Shown: piece after piece, positions 18,101-28,616 of the stretch
How the letters are laid out: each line of letters opens with the position of its first letter
Numbering within the stretch: the stretch's first letter is position 1
Assembly (NCBI GenBank): GCA_001725155.1
Contig: MEFP01000030.1
Span: forward strand, 781,195-845,194
Direction of reading: 5' to 3'
DNA length: 64,000 nt
DNA from: Lysobacteraceae bacterium SCN 69-320
GTDB lineage: Bacteria > Pseudomonadota > Gammaproteobacteria > Xanthomonadales > Rhodanobacteraceae
Notes under the pieces: model-generated
Told to the model about the DNA's origin: nothing
The model's input: the letters and a program-made list of their open reading frames with translations, nothing else
Database searches by the model: none
Translations under genes and position numbers: made by a program

Positions 18101-20827
18101 TCAGCCGGTGTTCTGCACGCCGGCGGCGATGCCGTTGACCGTAGCGGCCAGGGCGAGGAACAGCTCGCCCTCGGGCCGGTCCTGCGCGCGCCAGCGCGCG
18201 AGCAGGTCGACCTGCAGCAGGCTGATCGGATCGACGTAGGGATTGCGCAGGCGTATCGACAGCGCCAGGCGGCGGTCGCCGGCAAGCAGCCGGGCGGCCT
18301 GCTTTAGCTCGAGTACGGCGGCGAGGGTGCGCGCGAACTCGCCGGCGATCAGCGGGTGGAATTCGTCGTGCAGCGCGCCGGCCAGCTGCGAATAGCGCGC
18401 GAAGATGTCCAGGTCGCTCTTGGCCAGCAGCATTTCCACGTCGTCGACGAAGGTGGCGAAGAACGGCCAGTCGCGCGTCATCTCGCGCATCGCGTCCAGG
18501 CCGTAGCGCGCGATGCCTTCGCTCAGCGCCGTGCCTATGCCGTACCAGCCGGTCAGGCCGGCGCGATTCTGCGACCAGGCGAACACCCACGGAATCGCGC
18601 GCAGGCTGGACACGCCGCCGGCGCCGCCGCGACGCGGCGGTCGCGAGCCCATGCGCAGGCGTTCGATCACGTCGATCGGCGTGGCCGCGCGGAAATACTC
18701 CGCAAAACGTTCCGACTCATGCACGAGTGCGCGGTAGTGGCCGCGCGACACGTCGGCCATGTGTCCGACCATCTCGCGCCAGACCGCTTCGCGCGGCTCG
18801 GCCGGCCGCGGCCGCAGGCTCGCGCGCAGCACCGCGCCGGTGGTCTGTTCGAGATTGCGCAGCGCGAGCGCGCGTATGCCGTACTTGCGATGGATGACTT
18901 CGCCCTGTTCGGTCAGGCGCAGATAGCCGTCGACCGAGCCGCGCGGCGCGGCGATGACGGCGCGCTCGGTCTTGCCGCCGCCGCGGCTGATCGAGCCGCC
19001 GCGGCCATGGAAGAACGCGATGCGCACGCCGCTGCGCTGGGCCAGCTCGGTCAGCAGCACCTGGGTGCGCTGCAGCGCCCAGCGCGAGGCGAACAGGCCG
19101 CCGTCCTTGGCGCTGTCGGAATAGCCGAGCATGACCATCTGGCGATTGCCGCGCGCGGCCAGATGCTCGCGATACAGCGGATCGGCGAACAGCTGGACGA
19201 GCACGTCCTGCGCCGCCTGCAGATCGGCGATGGTCTCGAACAGCGGCGCCACGTCCAGCGGCACATGGCCATCGGCGCCGGTGCAATCGGCCAGCCGCGC
19301 GAGCGCGAGCACGGCCAGCACGTCGGCCGCGCTGCGGCTCATGCTGATGATGTACGGCCCTATGGCCTGCGCACCGTAATGTCGCTTCGCCTCGGCGACC
19401 GTGCGGAAGACTGCGAGCGTGGACGCCGCAGCTTCGGCATCGGGTGCGGCCGGCGCCGCGCCGGCGATCAGCGGTGCGAGCCCCGCGCGGCGCGCGGCTG
19501 CATCGCGCTGCGGCCAGTGCGGATCGGCCAGCAGCGCGGCCAGGGCCTGATCGTGCGCGCCGGATTCCTGGCGCAGATCCAGGGTGGCCAGATGGAAGCC
19601 GAACGTGTCGACGCGCTGCAGCAGCTGGCGCAACGCGAGCCAGCCCGCGTGCTCGCCGCGATGCGCGCGCAGGCTCGCGGCAATCAGTTCGAGATCGGCG
19701 CGGAATTCGGTCACGTCGGCATAGGCGTCGTCGCGCTCGGCCGCGGTCGCGGCCAGGCGCGCGCTGATCAGGCTCAGCAGATGCCGGTACGGCATGTCGG
19801 CATAGCGTGCCTTGAGCTTCGCCGCGGCCTTCGGCAGGCGCACGCGATAGCCGGCCAGCCGTTCGAGCACGGCCGCGTCGACGCCCACGCGCGACAGCGA
19901 CTGGCTCAGCAGACGTTCGAGCTGGGCGATTTCGCGCCGGTACGCGGCGAGGATCTGCGCGCGCTGCGCCGCCAGCGCCGCGCGCACCGTGTCGGCGCCG
20001 ACGTTCGGATTGCCGTCCATGTCGCCGCCGACCCAGGTGCCGAAGCGCAGCAGCGCCGGCAGCGCCGGCACCGGGCCGAGCTCGGCCAGCACGTCCTCGA
20101 ACACCTCGTAGAACACCGGCAGCATCGGATACAGCACGTCGGCCAGGAAATAGCTGACGTGGTCCATCTCGTCCTGCACCGTCGGCCGCTCGCGCGCCGC
20201 GTCGGCGGTCTGCCAGCCGGCGCTCAGCGCCAGGCGCATGCGCTCGCGGTCCACACGGCGTTCCGCCGGCGTGCGCTGGCGGTCGATGTCGGCGATCAGG
20301 CATTTGACCAGCACCTGCTCCTTGTCGAGCAGCGAGCGCCGCACGGCTTCGGTCGGATGCGCCGTGAACACCGGCTCGATGCGCAGGCGCGCGACCAGCG
20401 CGAGGATTTCCTCGCGGCTGACGCCGTCGCCGATCAGATCGTGCACGACCTCGCGCAGGCTGCCCGGCTGCGGCGCGGCGCCGGCCCGTTCGTAGTCGCG
20501 GCGGCGGCGGATGCGGTGCACGCGCTCGGCGATGTTGATGGCCTGGAAATAGGTCGCGAACGCGCGCGCCAGGTCGATCGCGACGGCGGCCGGCGCGGTC
20601 AGCAGGCCGACCAGTTCGTCGGTCGAGGTCTGCTGTTCGCGACGGCGTATCGCCTCGGCGCGCACCCGTTCGATCAGGACCAGGAAATCCGCGCCGAGCT
20701 GGTCGGCCAGGATCTCGCCGACCAGCGCGCCGAGGCGCGTGACGTCCTCCCGCAGGGCCTGGTCGACGCGCGGAAACTCGACGTCGCGCAGGGAATCGCC
20801 GGGGACGTGTTCGGAAGTCGCGCTCAT
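18101..20827 (-). CDS. ppc: Phosphoenolpyruvate carboxylase
   Basis: A ~908-aa enzyme, the usual length. It adds bicarbonate to phosphoenolpyruvate to make oxaloacetate, refilling the TCA cycle in the cytoplasm. The two active-site signatures are clear: VFTAHPTEAVRRSL (~residue 160, catalytic histidine) and FFHGRGGSISRGGG (~610). YSDSAKDGGLFASRW, FAWSQNRAGLTGWYG and the C-terminal RNPYVDPISLLQVDLL segment are also present. The ATG at 20827 was preferred over a GTG nine bases upstream; neither has a strong ribosome site. The protein ends QNTG, the conserved C-terminus of the family. It stands alone and is divergent from the sigma-factor gene. Confidence 0.96.
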   Translation of the reverse strand: MSATSEHVPGDSLRDVEFPRVDQALREDVTRLGALVGEILADQLGADFLVLIERVRAEAIRRREQQTSTDELVGLLTAPAAVAIDLARAFATYFQAINIAERVHRIRRRRDYERAGAAPQPGSLREVVHDLIGDGVSREEILALVARLRIEPVFTAHPTEAVRRSLLDKEQVLVKCLIADIDRQRTPAERRVDRERMRLALSAGWQTADAARERPTVQDEMDHVSYFLADVLYPMLPVFYEVFEDVLAELGPVPALPALLRFGTWVGGDMDGNPNVGADTVRAALAAQRAQILAAYRREIAQLERLLSQSLSRVGVDAAVLERLAGYRVRLPKAAAKLKARYADMPYRHLLSLISARLAATAAERDDAYADVTEFRADLELIAASLRAHRGEHAGWLALRQLLQRVDTFGFHLATLDLRQESGAHDQALAALLADPHWPQRDAAARRAGLAPLIAGAAPAAPDAEAAASTLAVFRTVAEAKRHYGAQAIGPYIISMSRSAADVLAVLALARLADCTGADGHVPLDVAPLFETIADLQAAQDVLVQLFADPLYREHLAARGNRQMVMLGYSDSAKDGGLFASRWALQRTQVLLTELAQRSGVRIAFFHGRGGSISRGGGKTERAVIAAPRGSVDGYLRLTEQGEVIHRKYGIRALALRNLEQTTGAVLRASLRPRPAEPREAVWREMVGHMADVSRGHYRALVHESERFAEYFRAATPIDVIERLRMGSRPPRRGGAGGVSSLRAIPWVFAWSQNRAGLTGWYGIGTALSEGIARYGLDAMREMTRDWPFFATFVDDVEMLLAKSDLDIFARYSQLAGALHDEFHPLIAGEFARTLAAVLELKQAARLLAGDRRLALSIRLRNPYVDPISLLQVDLLARWRAQDRPEGELFLALAATVNGIAAGVQNTG

Positions 20828-21049
20828 CGCTGGCACCGGAAACCGCAGTCCTCAAGGAATAGCCCGGCGCGACGGCGACTGGCAAGCGCCGGCATGGCGG
20901 TCCGGATAGGACGATTGGTTATGCGCGGAGCGGACGGCGGCCCGCGCGCCCGGACTGCGCGGCGCGGCGCCGCGTGACGGCGCCCGGTCGGCCGGCTTTA
21001 CCGGCGTGGCGCATCCTGCTTGACTGTGTCGACTTCCGGCGGCGCAGGC

Positions 21050-21607
21050 ATGGACGAGAGCATCGACATCACCCGGCAGATCGACGCGGCGCGCGCGGGC
21101 GATACCGCAGCACTGGATGCGCTGTTCCCGATCGTCTACGACGAGCTGCGGCGGCTGGCGCGCGCCGCGCTCGCGCGCGAACGCGCCGACCACACCCTGC
21201 AGCCGACCGCGCTCGTGCACGAGGCCTATCTGCGCCTGGTCGCGCAGCACAGCGCCGACTGGTCGGGCCGCGCCTATTTCTTCAGCCTTGCCGCCAGCCT
21301 GATGCGGCGCATCCTCGTCAATCACGCGCGCGACCGCACGGCGCTCAAGCGCGGCGGCGGCGCGGCCGCAGTCACCTTGTCGGAAGCCGAGCGCGTCGCC
21401 GACGGCGAACTCGATGTGCTCGGGCTGCACGAGGCGCTGGAGCGCCTGGCCGCCCTGGACCCGCGCCAGGCGCGCGTGGTCGAGCTCAAGTTCTTCGGCG
21501 GCCTGGAGATCGACGAGATCGCCGGTGTCGTCGGCGTTTCGCCGGCCACGGTGCGGCGCGACTGGAGCCTTGCGCGGCTCTGGCTCGGGCGCGAGCTGTC
21601 GGCATGA
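21050..21607 (+). CDS. ECF-type RNA polymerase sigma factor (TIGR02999-like)
   Basis: A 185-aa sigma factor. ATG 21050 is preferred over TTG 21020, though its ribosome site is weak. Region 2 is seen in ALFPIVYDELRRLARAAL ... LQPTALVHEAYLRLV ... FFSLAASLMRRILVNHARDR. Region 4 is LAALDPRQARVVELKFFGGL followed by the helix-turn-helix EIDEIAGVVGVSPATVRRDWSLAR. The TALVHEAYLRL and LVNHARDR motifs are typical of the ECF group usually found beside a Ser/Thr kinase, as here: its stop overlaps the kinase start (ATGA). No anti-sigma factor is present. The kinase may control sigma activity by phosphorylation, as inferred for related pairs. Confidence 0.88.
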   Translation: MDESIDITRQIDAARAGDTAALDALFPIVYDELRRLARAALARERADHTLQPTALVHEAYLRLVAQHSADWSGRAYFFSLAASLMRRILVNHARDRTALKRGGGAAAVTLSEAERVADGELDVLGLHEALERLAALDPRQARVVELKFFGGLEIDEIAGVVGVSPATVRRDWSLARLWLGRELSA

Positions 21608-24369
21608 CGCCCGAGCGCTGGCGCCGGCTGCAGGACGTGCTGGCCGCGGCGCTGGAACAGCCGGCCATGCAGCGGCAGGCCGCCCTCGCCGCGGCCTGCG
21701 GCGGCGACGCGGCGCTGCTTGCGGAAGCCTGCGCGCTGCTCGAACACGGCGACGTGCTGCCCGAGCGGCTGCCGCCGGCCGCGTTCGCCGGCCTGGCCGC
21801 CGGCACGGACGAGGACGAGGGCGACTGGCGCGGCCGCCGCGTCGGCCTGTTCGTGCTCGACGAGCGGATCGGCAGCGGCGGCTCCAGCAGCGTCTACCGC
21901 GCGCGCCGCGTCAACGATTTCGAGCAGGTCGTCGCGCTGAAGCTGCTGCGCCACCACGACCGCGCCAGCCTGCGCCGCTTCGAGCGCGAGCGCACCATCC
22001 TCGCCCAGCTCAGCCATCCGCACATCGCTAAGCTGTTCGATGCCGGCATCGCCGACGACGGCACGCCGTATCTCGTGCTCGAGTACATCGAGGGCCGCAC
22101 CTGGCAGCGCTGGCTGGCCGAGACCGCGCCGGACCTGCGCCGGCGCGTCCGCCAGTTCCTGCTGGTCTGCGATGCGGTGGAGCATGCGCACCGCCATCTG
22201 CTCGTGCATCGCGACCTCAAGCCGGCCAACATCCTCGTCGACGCGGACGACATGCCGCGCCTGCTCGATTTCGGCGTCGCCGCGCTGCTGCAGCAGCGCG
22301 ACTCCACCGTCACGCGCGAAGGCGCGGCCGCGATGACGCCGGCCTATGCCGCGCCGGAACAGCTGCGCGGCGAGGCCGTGACCACCGCGACCGACGTCTA
22401 TGCGCTGGGCCTGGTGCTGTACGAAACCCTGACCGGCCGCCATCCGTTCCGCAAATCCGGCGGCCGCGAGCACGAACTGCTGCAGGCCATCGCGACAGGC
22501 GATGCGACGCGGCCGAGCCAGCAGGTCGACGCGGCCTCGCCGCTGCGCGCGGCCGATCTGCGCGGCGATCTCGACAACATCGTGCTGACCGCGATCGAAC
22601 GCGAGCCGGGGCGGCGCTATCGTTCGGTGCGCGAACTGGCCGACGACCTGCGCGCCTGGCTGGACGGCCGGCCAGTGTCCGCCCGGCCGCAGACCTGGAC
22701 CTATCTGACGCGCAAGTTCGTCGCGCGCCATCGCGCCGCGGCCGCGACCGCGGCGGTCGCTGCGCTGGCGCTGCTGGCAGCCAGCGCCGTCGCACTGCGG
22801 CAGGCGCACATCGCCGTGCAGCAGCGCGAGCGCGCGCAGCAGCGCTTCGACGAGGTGCGCCGCTTCGCCAACAACCTGCTGTTCGACTATCACGAAGGCA
22901 TACAGAAGCTGGCCGGCTCGCTGCCGATGCAGCAGCGCCTCGTGCGCGACGGCATCGGCTATCTGGAACGCCTGCAGGCGGAGGCCGGCGACGACCCCGA
23001 CCTCTGGCGCGAGATCGCGGCCGGCTATCTCAAGGTCGGCGACCTGCAGGGCAATCCCTATGGCGCAAATCTCGGCGACTTCGCCGGCGCGGCGCAGAGC
23101 TACGTCCGCGCCGGTGCCGCGCTGGCCCGGGCCGAAGCGCAGGGCGAAACCGCGGCGACGCGGCTGTGGCGCGCGCGGCTGCTGCTCCGTGATGCCTATC
23201 TGCACTACCAGAACACCGAGCTCGATCCGGCGCGCGAGCGCACGCGCGAGGCGCTGAGCCTGTTCGATGCGCTGCACGCCGCCGCGCCCGGCGATCTCGA
23301 CACGACGATCGAGTACAGCGACGCGCTCGATCTCTACGGCGAGCTGACCGGCATGCGCAGCGGCGACGGCAAGCCCGACGCCGACGGCGCGCGGCGCCAT
23401 CAGTTGCGCGCCGCCGAACTGCGCCGCGCCGCGCTCGTGACGGCGCCCGGCGACAAGCGACTGCGCTACGCGGTCTACAACAGCCAGCTGCGCGAAGGCG
23501 CCTATCGCGTCGACCGCAACGAAATGGACCAGGCCGAGACCGCGCTGACCGAAGCGCTGCGACTGATCCGCGAACTCGTCGCGGACGATCCCGACGACAC
23601 CTACCGGCGGCGCGAGATCGGCGTCGTGCTCGTGCGGCTCGTGCAGGTGCAGGACGCGCTCGGCAAGCTCGATGCGTCGGTCGAGTCGGCGCTGCAGGCG
23701 GTGACCCTGATGGAAGGAATGCTCGCGCGCGATCCGGACAACGACTCGATGCGCGAAGGCGTGACATCGACGACCGGCTGGGCCGCGCGCCAACTCGTTC
23801 GCGCCGGCCGCGCCGGGGAGGCGCTGCCGATGGTCCGGCGCCAGATCGCGGTCAACCAGACGCGCCTGCGCGCCGCGCCGGACAATCCGGCGATCCGCTA
23901 CGACCTGTCGCTGGCCTACCGGCGCCTCGGCGAGCAGCGCGCGGCGGTACGCGACTATGCCGGCGCGATCCAGGCGCATCGCACCGCGCTGGACACCCAG
24001 CGGGAACTCGCTGCGCTGTCGGCCGACTACGCCGCCGGGGTCGCGCTGTCGCACTGGCATCTCGGACGCGCCGAACTGGGCGCGGGGCGCGTCGCGGCCG
24101 CGCGCGCGGCGCTGACCGAGGCCACCGATCGTCTCGGCGCGCTCGTCGCCGCGCAGTCGATAGGCCCGAGCTACAGCGAAGACCTCGCCGACACCTATGT
24201 CAGCCTCGCCCAGGCCTGGGCCGCAGCGCCGCGCGAGCGGGCGCGCGCCGCCGACGCCTACGGCCGCGCCATCGCGATCTGGGACGACTTCGAGCGCGAC
24301 GGCACCTTGTCGCCGAAATCCCGGGCCAAACGCGACGACGCGCGCGCGGAAATGCGCCGGCTGCGGTAG
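21604..24369 (+). CDS. Ser/Thr protein kinase with membrane segment and TPR-like C-terminal region
   Basis: A 921-aa protein whose ATG overlaps the sigma-factor stop. After ~75 N-terminal residues comes a Hanks-type kinase: GSGGSSSVYRAR (glycine loop), VVALKLL (ATP lysine), LVHRDLKPANILV (catalytic loop), LLDFGVA (DFG) and AYAAPEQLRG (APE). All key residues are present, so it should be active. A membrane helix follows (~376-396, AAATAAVAALALLAASAVAL), and ~500 residues of helical TPR-like repeats make up the rest, probably outside the cytoplasm. The tight coupling suggests the kinase transmits a signal sensed by the repeat region to the sigma factor. The target promoters are unknown. Confidence 0.9.
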   Translation: MTPERWRRLQDVLAAALEQPAMQRQAALAAACGGDAALLAEACALLEHGDVLPERLPPAAFAGLAAGTDEDEGDWRGRRVGLFVLDERIGSGGSSSVYRARRVNDFEQVVALKLLRHHDRASLRRFERERTILAQLSHPHIAKLFDAGIADDGTPYLVLEYIEGRTWQRWLAETAPDLRRRVRQFLLVCDAVEHAHRHLLVHRDLKPANILVDADDMPRLLDFGVAALLQQRDSTVTREGAAAMTPAYAAPEQLRGEAVTTATDVYALGLVLYETLTGRHPFRKSGGREHELLQAIATGDATRPSQQVDAASPLRAADLRGDLDNIVLTAIEREPGRRYRSVRELADDLRAWLDGRPVSARPQTWTYLTRKFVARHRAAAATAAVAALALLAASAVALRQAHIAVQQRERAQQRFDEVRRFANNLLFDYHEGIQKLAGSLPMQQRLVRDGIGYLERLQAEAGDDPDLWREIAAGYLKVGDLQGNPYGANLGDFAGAAQSYVRAGAALARAEAQGETAATRLWRARLLLRDAYLHYQNTELDPARERTREALSLFDALHAAAPGDLDTTIEYSDALDLYGELTGMRSGDGKPDADGARRHQLRAAELRRAALVTAPGDKRLRYAVYNSQLREGAYRVDRNEMDQAETALTEALRLIRELVADDPDDTYRRREIGVVLVRLVQVQDALGKLDASVESALQAVTLMEGMLARDPDNDSMREGVTSTTGWAARQLVRAGRAGEALPMVRRQIAVNQTRLRAAPDNPAIRYDLSLAYRRLGEQRAAVRDYAGAIQAHRTALDTQRELAALSADYAAGVALSHWHLGRAELGAGRVAAARAALTEATDRLGALVAAQSIGPSYSEDLADTYVSLAQAWAAAPRERARAADAYGRAIAIWDDFERDGTLSPKSRAKRDDARAEMRRLR

Positions 24370-24400
24370 ACCGCCGGCGAACCGCCGCCGGCCGGAATCG

Positions 24401-25024
24401 TCACAGCGCTATCGTGATCGTCACCGTGTTGTTGCTGCCGGCGATCGAGTTGTTCAACGTCGTGCCGTAACCGCTGCAGGCGGTCGCCGGCACCGGCGGG
24501 ATGACGATGCCGCCGCCGCTCATCGTCGCCGCGGCCGCATTCCAGCTGCCGGTCGCACCGAGCACGATGGGGCCGAAGACGCAGTCGCTGCCCAGCGCCA
24601 CCGGAATGCCACTGACGGTCGCGGAATAGAGTTGCAGATAGACGTTGTCGAGCTGGACACCGGCGACGTTGTTCGCGAGCAGTGGGTTGTAGGTCGTGCC
24701 ACGGTGCTGCAGCTGCACGTTCAAGGTCACGAAACCGAGCCCGTTGACGTTGGACTGCAGGGTCGTCTGCGGGAAATAGAAACTGCCCGGGTAGACGGCC
24801 GGCGAGGCCTGCTGCCCGCCGTTGGCCCAGGAGCCGGCCGGGAACGTCAGCGGAAATCCGTTGATGACGAACTGGCCGCTGACCGGCTGGCCGTCGATGC
24901 GGTGGCGGAAGATCTTGTCGGGCGGCGAGCCTGCGACGGCATCGGTTCCGGCCTGCAGCGGCAGCGCGACGCAGAACAGCAGCAACGGCAGCGCCGGACA
25001 GGCGCGACGGCAACGGACAGTCAT
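24401..25024 (-). CDS. Exported hypothetical protein rich in Gly/Asn/Thr
   Basis: A 207-aa protein with a signal peptide (CPALPLLLFCVALPLQAGTD). The start at 25024 was chosen for the signal peptide and a GGGGA upstream. The mature part is beta-rich and low in charge (GQFVINGFPLTFPAGSW, LQLYSATVSGIPVALGSDC, TLNNSIAGSNNTVTITIAL), with two cysteines. I recognise no family. It ends 31 bases from the stop of the kinase gene, in convergent orientation. Confidence 0.6.
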   Translation of the reverse strand: MTVRCRRACPALPLLLFCVALPLQAGTDAVAGSPPDKIFRHRIDGQPVSGQFVINGFPLTFPAGSWANGGQQASPAVYPGSFYFPQTTLQSNVNGLGFVTLNVQLQHRGTTYNPLLANNVAGVQLDNVYLQLYSATVSGIPVALGSDCVFGPIVLGATGSWNAAAATMSGGGIVIPPVPATACSGYGTTLNNSIAGSNNTVTITIAL

Positions 25025-25242
25025 GGAGTTTCCCCGGTAGTGGACGATGCGGACGCGCCGCCGTCGCCCGACGGCCGACCGCGTCCTGATCCGCACACGC
25101 CCGGAATCGCGGCAAAAACGCTCATGCGCGCGATCGTCAGCCGGCAGCGGCGACCGCGGCAGCCGGCTGACCGGCGCGGAACGCACTGCGGCCGTGCCGG
25201 CGGGGAATACTCAAGACGCCACGCGCCCGCGCGGCGCGGCCC

Positions 25243-26607
25243 TCAGTAGGCGAACTCGCGGAACACCGGATCGACGCTGCCGCCCCAGGGTCCATGGAAC
25301 AGTTCGAGCTTGCGCTCGGCCGGCGTCTGGTTGGCCTGGGCGAACTCGATCAGCGGTTCGAGGAATACCGCTTCACTCGCGCCGCCGGCATTGAGCTGGT
25401 TGCGCCGGGCCAGGCCGTGACCGGAGATCTTCAGCGCTTCGAGCGCGAGCTCGCGCACGCTCGCGCCGCGGAACGGCAGCTTGAAGCCGTGGCGCGGCAC
25501 GCCGTCGCGCAGTGCGTGACGTTCGGCCAGGCTGAAATCCTTGACCAGATCCCAGGCCGCATCCAGTGCCGTGTCGTCGTAGAGCAGGCCGACCCAGAAG
25601 GCCGGCAGCGCGCAGAGCCGGTTCCACGGACCGCCGTCGGCACCGCGCATTTCGAGGTATTTCTTCAGGCGCACTTCGGGGAAGGCCGTGGTCATGTGGT
25701 CGGCCCAGTCCTTCAGGGTCGGCACCGCGCCGGGCAGTTCGTCGAGGCGGCCTTCCATGAAGCGGCGGAACGAACGGCCGGCAAGGTCGACGTAGCGGCC
25801 GTCGCGATAGCTGAAATACATGGGCACGTCGAGCAGATAGTCGACGTAGCGCTCGTAGCCGAAGCCGTCCTCGAACACGAAGTCGAGCATGCCGGTGCGG
25901 TCCGGATCGGTGTCGGTCCAGACATTGGAGCGAAAACTGAGGAAGCCGTTCGGCTTGCCGTCGGTGAACGGCGAATCGGCAAACAGCGCGGTCGCGATCG
26001 GCTGCAGCGCGAGCGAGACGCGGAACATCTTGACCATCTGCGCTTCGGAGCCGAAGTCGAGATTGACCTGCACCGTGCAGGTGCGCGTCATCATGTCCAG
26101 ACCGAGGTTGCCGCGCGTCGGCATGTAGCGCCGCATGATGGCGTAGCGGCCCTTGGGCATCCACGGCATGTCCGCGCGCGTCCATTTCGGCTGGAAGCCC
26201 ATGCCGAGAAAACCCAGGCCCAGTTCGTCGGCGACGGCCTTGACCTCGCGCAGATGCGTGGTGACCTCGCAGCAAGTCTCATGCACGTTGACCAGCGGCG
26301 CGCCCGACAGCTCCAGCTGGCCGGCCGGCTCCAGGGTGATCGAGGCCAGGCCGCGCACCAGCGCGATCAGATAGCCGTTCTCGCGCACGGGCTCCCAGCC
26401 GAAACGCTGCAGTCCTTCGAGCAGGGCGCCGATGCCGCGCTCGCCTTCCCAGGTCGGCGGGCGCAGGTCGTCGAGGCGGAAGCCGAATTTCTCGTGCTCG
26501 GTGCCGATGCGCCACTGTTCCCGTGGACGTGCGCCACCGGCGATGTAGTCGACGAGCTCTTCGCGCCGCGTGATCGGAACTTCCTTGACCGCACTGGGAC
26601 CGGACAT
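25243..26607 (-). CDS. gshA: Glutamate-cysteine ligase, plant/alphaproteobacterial type
   Basis: A 454-aa enzyme joining glutamate and cysteine, the first step of glutathione synthesis. The class is recognisable by [12 protein letters not shown] (residues ~32-43), [27 protein letters not shown] (~97-120), [28 protein letters not shown], and [14 protein letters not shown] (~195-208). The middle and end have [23 protein letters not shown] and [11 protein letters not shown]. This form differs from E. coli GshA and is common in Lysobacterales. A longer N-terminal extension is open in frame but has no family match, so ATG 26607 was chosen. No gshB is nearby. It is divergent from the peptide-binding protein gene. 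Confidence 0.93.
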   Translation of the reverse strand: MSGPSAVKEVPITRREELVDYIAGGARPREQWRIGTEHEKFGFRLDDLRPPTWEGERGIGALLEGLQRFGWEPVRENGYLIALVRGLASITLEPAGQLELSGAPLVNVHETCCEVTTHLREVKAVADELGLGFLGMGFQPKWTRADMPWMPKGRYAIMRRYMPTRGNLGLDMMTRTCTVQVNLDFGSEAQMVKMFRVSLALQPIATALFADSPFTDGKPNGFLSFRSNVWTDTDPDRTGMLDFVFEDGFGYERYVDYLLDVPMYFSYRDGRYVDLAGRSFRRFMEGRLDELPGAVPTLKDWADHMTTAFPEVRLKKYLEMRGADGGPWNRLCALPAFWVGLLYDDTALDAAWDLVKDFSLAERHALRDGVPRHGFKLPFRGASVRELALEALKISGHGLARRNQLNAGGASEAVFLEPLIEFAQANQTPAERKLELFHGPWGGSVDPVFREFAY

Positions 26608-26855
26608 ACGGGGCTCGCTGGCTGACGGGAACGGCGACGTTGGGGCGCCGGCGTTGATAAAAAGGGGGAGGATCGCGATGCCGGCCGCGGCGCGACGAAG
26701 CGTGTGCGGCTTGCGCCGGATCGGCGAATCACGGAAGACTCGCACCGTTGCGCGCTTCCCGCGATCTCCGGCTTCGAGGCTTCTACACCTTGCCGCCAGT
26801 CCCCACAACCTTGACAGTGCCGCGCGGCAGCGGCGATTCGGCTTTCGCCGGCGCC

Positions 26856-28484
26856 ATGCGCCGGTGGCCGGGCGCGGCATGGCGAAACCCCGGCCGCCTG
26901 CGCCGGCTGCTGTTGCTGCTGCCACTGCTGCCGGGTCTGGCGTTCGCGCAGGAACTCGTGCGCGGCAACGGCCCCGAACCCTCGACCCTGGATCCGCACC
27001 GCTGCCAGGAAGTGGCCTGCGGCAACATCCTGCGCGATCTTTACGAAGGCCTGGTGACGGAAGACGGGGCCGGCAACGTCGTGCCCGGCGCGGCCGAATC
27101 GTGGACGCGGTCCGACGACGGTCTGGAATGGGAATTCCGCCTGCGCGCCGGACTGCGCTGGTCCAACGGCGAAGCGCTGGACGCGGAACAATTCGTCGCC
27201 AGCCTGCGCCGCGCGCTCGCGCCGCAGACCGCCGCACCGATGGCCGCGCTGCTGCGGCCGATCGCGAATGCGGCCGAGGTCGGTGCCGGCACGCAGCCGC
27301 CCGAGGCACTCGGCGTCAGCGCGCCCGACCCGCGCACCGTGCGCATACGCCTGAACGAGCCGGTCGCCCTGACCGACCGCCTGCTGCTGCCGGTCGCATT
27401 TCCGGTCTATCTGCCGGCCGTCGCCCGATTCGGCGCACAGCACACGCGGCCGGGCCGGCTCGTCGGCAACGGCGCCTACCGGCTCGACGCCTGGACACCG
27501 CAGGCCAGCGTCGAGCTCGCGCGCAATGCGCATTTCCATGCGGCCGGTTCGGTGGCGATCGAGCGCGTGCGCTTCGTCGTGACCGAAGATGCGGCCAGCG
27601 AACTCAAGCGATTCCAGGCCGGCGATCTGCATCTGACCGAGACCGTGCCGCCGCGGCCGCTCGCCGCCCTGCGCGCCCAGTTCGGCGAAACCTTGCGCAT
27701 CAGTCCGTATCTCGGCAGCTTCTGGCTAGGCCTGAACCTGACGCGGCCGCCGCTGCGCGACAACCCCGACCTGCGCGCCGCCCTGGTGCTCGCGATCGAC
27801 CGCGACATCCTGACTCGCTATGTGACCGGTCTCGGCGAACAGCCGGCCTGGAGTGTGGTGCCGCCCGGCGCGCGCGACCACGCGCCGCCGGCGGTCGCCG
27901 CCGCGCAGTGGTCCGGCGTCGAACGCGAAGCCGCCGCGCGCGAACGTTATGCCGCGGCCGGCTACGACGCGGCGCATCCCCTGAATCTGGAACTGCGCTA
28001 CAACACCTCGACCGTGCACCGCAAGCTCGCGCTCGCGGTCGCCTCGATGTGGCGCCAGGTGCTCGGCGCGCACGTCGTGCTGCGCAACGAGGAGTGGAAG
28101 GTGTTCGTGCAGAACCGGCGCGCGCGCGTGATCACCCAGGTATTCCGCGGCGGCTGGATCGCCGACGTCAACGATCCGCTGGATTTCCTCGAGACCTTCT
28201 CCGGCGCCGGCAATCCGCTGAACACGACCGGCTATGCCGACGCCGCGTTCGACGCGCTGCTGCGCCAGGCCGCCGTGCTGCCGGCCGGCGCAGCCCGGCG
28301 CGACGCCCTCACCGCCGCCGAAGCCCGCCTGCTCGCCGCCGATGCCGTCGTGCCGATCTACTTCTATACGTCCAAACACCTGGTCGACCCGCGCCTGCGC
28401 GGCTTCGAGTCCAATCCGCTGGACCATCACGCCTCGCGCTGGATGTCGTGGGCCGCGGCCCCGGCGACGGCGGAAACGCCATGA
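26856..28484 (+). CDS. ABC-transporter peptide-binding protein (OppA/SBP_bac_5 type)
   Basis: A 542-aa periplasmic binding protein starting at ATG 26856 (36 codons inside the longest open frame), which gives a good signal peptide ([18 protein letters not shown]). Family marks are [35 protein letters not shown] text, [50 protein letters not shown] and [19 protein letters not shown]. These match OppA-type proteins that deliver oligopeptides to the inner-membrane permease. One permease gene follows; a second permease and ATPases are not found here. Confidence 0.88.
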   Translation: MRRWPGAAWRNPGRLRRLLLLLPLLPGLAFAQELVRGNGPEPSTLDPHRCQEVACGNILRDLYEGLVTEDGAGNVVPGAAESWTRSDDGLEWEFRLRAGLRWSNGEALDAEQFVASLRRALAPQTAAPMAALLRPIANAAEVGAGTQPPEALGVSAPDPRTVRIRLNEPVALTDRLLLPVAFPVYLPAVARFGAQHTRPGRLVGNGAYRLDAWTPQASVELARNAHFHAAGSVAIERVRFVVTEDAASELKRFQAGDLHLTETVPPRPLAALRAQFGETLRISPYLGSFWLGLNLTRPPLRDNPDLRAALVLAIDRDILTRYVTGLGEQPAWSVVPPGARDHAPPAVAAAQWSGVEREAAARERYAAAGYDAAHPLNLELRYNTSTVHRKLALAVASMWRQVLGAHVVLRNEEWKVFVQNRRARVITQVFRGGWIADVNDPLDFLETFSGAGNPLNTTGYADAAFDALLRQAAVLPAGAARRDALTAAEARLLAADAVVPIYFYTSKHLVDPRLRGFESNPLDHHASRWMSWAAAPATAETP

Positions 28485-28616
28485 GCCTCCGGGGCCGTTC
28501 GCGAGCCGCCGCGCCGGCCTTTCCCGGCGCTCGTCTCCCCGACCAGCTGAAGCTGGCGCCTCGCCGTGACGCGAGCACCGGCCCCCTGTCATCGGCCAGC
28601 TTCTCCCGGCGGCATC

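Noticed and set aside
18356..20977. An 873-codon frame opposite ppc
   Set aside because: ppc carries both active-site signatures on the other strand; this frame has no family match.
21322..24060. A 912-codon frame opposite the Ser/Thr kinase
   Set aside because: The kinase has all catalytic motifs; the opposite frame is composition-driven.
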